Shown here: piece by piece, positions 5,922 through 6,845 of the stretch
Position numbering within the stretch: position 1 is the stretch's first letter
Layout: each line of letters begins with the position of its first letter
Origin: an uncultured Agitococcus sp.
GTDB lineage: Bacteria > Pseudomonadota > Gammaproteobacteria > Pseudomonadales > Moraxellaceae
Reading direction: 5' to 3'
NCBI RefSeq assembly: GCF_937920075.1
Contig: NZ_CALETI010000363.1
Location: 1-6,845 of the forward strand
Length of the DNA stretch: 6,845 nt
Position numbers and translations under genes: made by a program
Notes under the pieces: model-generated
Told to the model about the DNA's origin: nothing
The model's input: only the letters and a program-made list of their open reading frames with translations
The model's database searches: none

Positions 5922-5952
5922 TTACCTCTTTTTATTCAGCAAACGAATTGCC

Positions 5953-6816
5953 ATGCAAGAAAATTATTTACCCCAAGACATCGAACCCACCGTACAAGCG
6001 CAATGGGCAGACAACAACGCCTTTGCCGCCAATGATAACAGCGACAAACCCAAATATTATTGTTTATCCATGTTTCCTTATCCATCAGGTAAGCTACACA
6101 TGGGACACGTGCGTAACTATACCATTGGCGATGTATTAGCCCGCTTCAAAAAAATGCAAGGCTTTAACGTGCTACAACCGATGGGTTGGGATGCCTTTGG
6201 TCTGCCTGCTGAAAATGCAGCGATGAAAAATAATGTGCCACCTGCCGCATGGACATACAGCAACATTGCTTATATGAAAAAGCAATTACAGTCTTTGGGC
6301 TTGGCGATTGATTGGCAACGTGAAGTAACCACTTGTAAACCAGACTATTATCGCTGGGAACAATGGTTATTCACGCGTTTGTTTCAAAAAGGCATTATTT
6401 ATAAAAAATCAGGGATTGTGAACTGGGATCCTGTTGACAATACCGTATTAGCCAACGAACAAGTAATTGATGGCAAAGGCTGGCGTTCGGGTGCAGTCGT
6501 TGAAAAACGCGAAATCCCCATGTATTACTTTAAAATCACCGCCTATGCTGACCAATTATTAACCGATTTAGACCAATTAGACGGCTGGCCAGAACAAGTC
6601 AAAACCATGCAACGCAATTGGATTGGCCGTTCGGAAGGTTTGACCATTCATTTTGATGTTGCCGATCAAAGTAATGCACTCGAAATTTTTACCACACGGC
6701 CTGATACATTGTTTGGAGCAACCTACATGGTTTTGGCTCCCGAGCACCCGCTGGTAGAAAAAATCACAACATCGGCTCAAGCGGCGCAAGTTAAAGAATA
6801 TCAAAAAATGGTCGCC
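5953..6816 (+). CDS. leuS: Leucyl-tRNA synthetase, N-terminal part (truncated by the contig end)
   Basis: LeuRS charges tRNA-Leu with leucine in the cytoplasm. The 288 genuine codons cover the start of the Rossmann catalytic domain, with class I motif HMGH at 49-52 after FPYPSGKL. They also include the NWIGRSEG stretch and the beginning of the CP1 editing domain with TTRPDT at 247-252. The zinc-site cysteines of the E. coli enzyme are replaced (D159 in NWDPVD; KGWRSG further on), as in Pseudomonas-type enzymes. About two thirds of the usual roughly 860 residues are missing, including KMSKS, because the sequence ends. The ATG at 5953 fits the family N-terminus (MQENYLPQDIEP); a TAG at 5854-5856 closes the frame upstream. 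No clear Shine-Dalgarno site precedes it. The frame stays open to 6845, but the codons after 6816 are adapter, not gene. Confidence 0.96.
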
Positions 6817-6845
6817 AGATCGGAAGAGCGTCGTGTAGGGAAAGA
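6817..6845 (+). other. Illumina TruSeq adapter contamination at the contig end
   Basis: The final 29 bases start AGATCGGAAGAGCG, continue TCGTGTAGGGAAAGA, and match the reverse complement of the TruSeq universal adapter at every base. They translate in the leuS frame as RSEERRVGK, a tail well known from untrimmed assemblies, and have no counterpart in LeuRS. Genomic sequence ends at 6816. Confidence 0.97.

Larger units (their letters stand above)
5658..5952. other. Divergent intergenic region between the cNMP-binding gene and leuS
   Basis: This 295-nt region carries the 5' signals of both genes. The cNMP side (5658-5795) has only weak promoter matches, such as TTAACG-16-CATATT on the minus strand, plus a short stem ATTGT/ACAAT near 5715. 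The leuS side (5798-5952) is much richer in structure: a candidate promoter, an upstream ORF and three inverted repeats, listed separately. Confidence 0.6.

Noticed and set aside
5948..6139. Plus-strand 63-codon frame starting at a TTG just before leuS
   Set aside because: It is the wrong frame relative to leuS, whose HMGH-containing product starts at 5953.
6421..6500. Loss of zinc-site cysteines in LeuS as a sign of a degraded gene
   Set aside because: Many proteobacterial LeuRS enzymes, including Pseudomonas-type ones, naturally lack these cysteines, and the surrounding sequence is well conserved.
6577..6804. Minus-strand 75-codon frame near the end
   Set aside because: It is antisense to leuS codons that encode the conserved NWIGRSEG and TTRPDT motifs.

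Overview
The window looks like one end of a draft-genome contig from an AT-rich gammaproteobacterium (about 40% G+C by eye). That placement is inferred from three things. The hsbA-hsbR-hptB gene trio matches a Pseudomonas-type signalling cassette. The leucyl-tRNA synthetase is of a proteobacterial type and lacks the zinc-site cysteines. The spacing and Shine-Dalgarno signals are typical of the group. A sulfur bacterium of the Thiotrichales type would fit, but the genus cannot be read from this sequence.

Positions 17-2378 (minus strand) hold a compact three-gene operon. It is transcribed in the order STAS anti-anti-sigma factor (hsbA-like), response regulator fused to a PP2C phosphatase and an RsbW-type kinase (hsbR-like), then a histidine phosphotransfer protein (hptB-like). 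Together they make a partner-switching module: a sensor kinase outside the window would pass phosphate through the Hpt to the REC domain, and this sets whether the STAS protein is phosphorylated on its serine. In Pseudomonas the output controls FlgM/sigma-28 and c-di-GMP, and so the choice between swimming and biofilm.

Positions 2379-2783 are a 405-nt divergent intergenic region with a candidate promoter for the operon and several inverted repeats. A complete patatin-like phospholipase gene follows on the plus strand (2784-3977). It converges on a nitronate-monooxygenase/FabK-type flavin oxidoreductase gene (4084-5115, minus). Upstream of that gene, in the same orientation, is a stand-alone cyclic-nucleotide-binding protein (5187-5657, minus). 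The 71-nt gap between these two carries an 11-bp perfect inverted repeat that touches the oxidoreductase start codon.

Positions 5658-5952 are a second divergent intergenic region. Its leuS side contains a candidate promoter, a 22-codon upstream ORF, a 12-bp interrupted hairpin and an overlapping 14-bp palindrome, so leuS may have a regulated leader. leuS begins at 5953 and is cut off after 288 codons.

The last 29 bases (6817-6845) are not genomic. They match the standard Illumina TruSeq adapter exactly and add a false tail (RSEERRVGK) to the LeuS reading frame. I found no tRNA, rRNA, CRISPR array, insertion sequence or clear rho-independent terminator. The window is mostly recognisable housekeeping and signalling genes. 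The points most worth following are the adapter junction, the leuS leader, the 11-bp repeat and the operon regulation.
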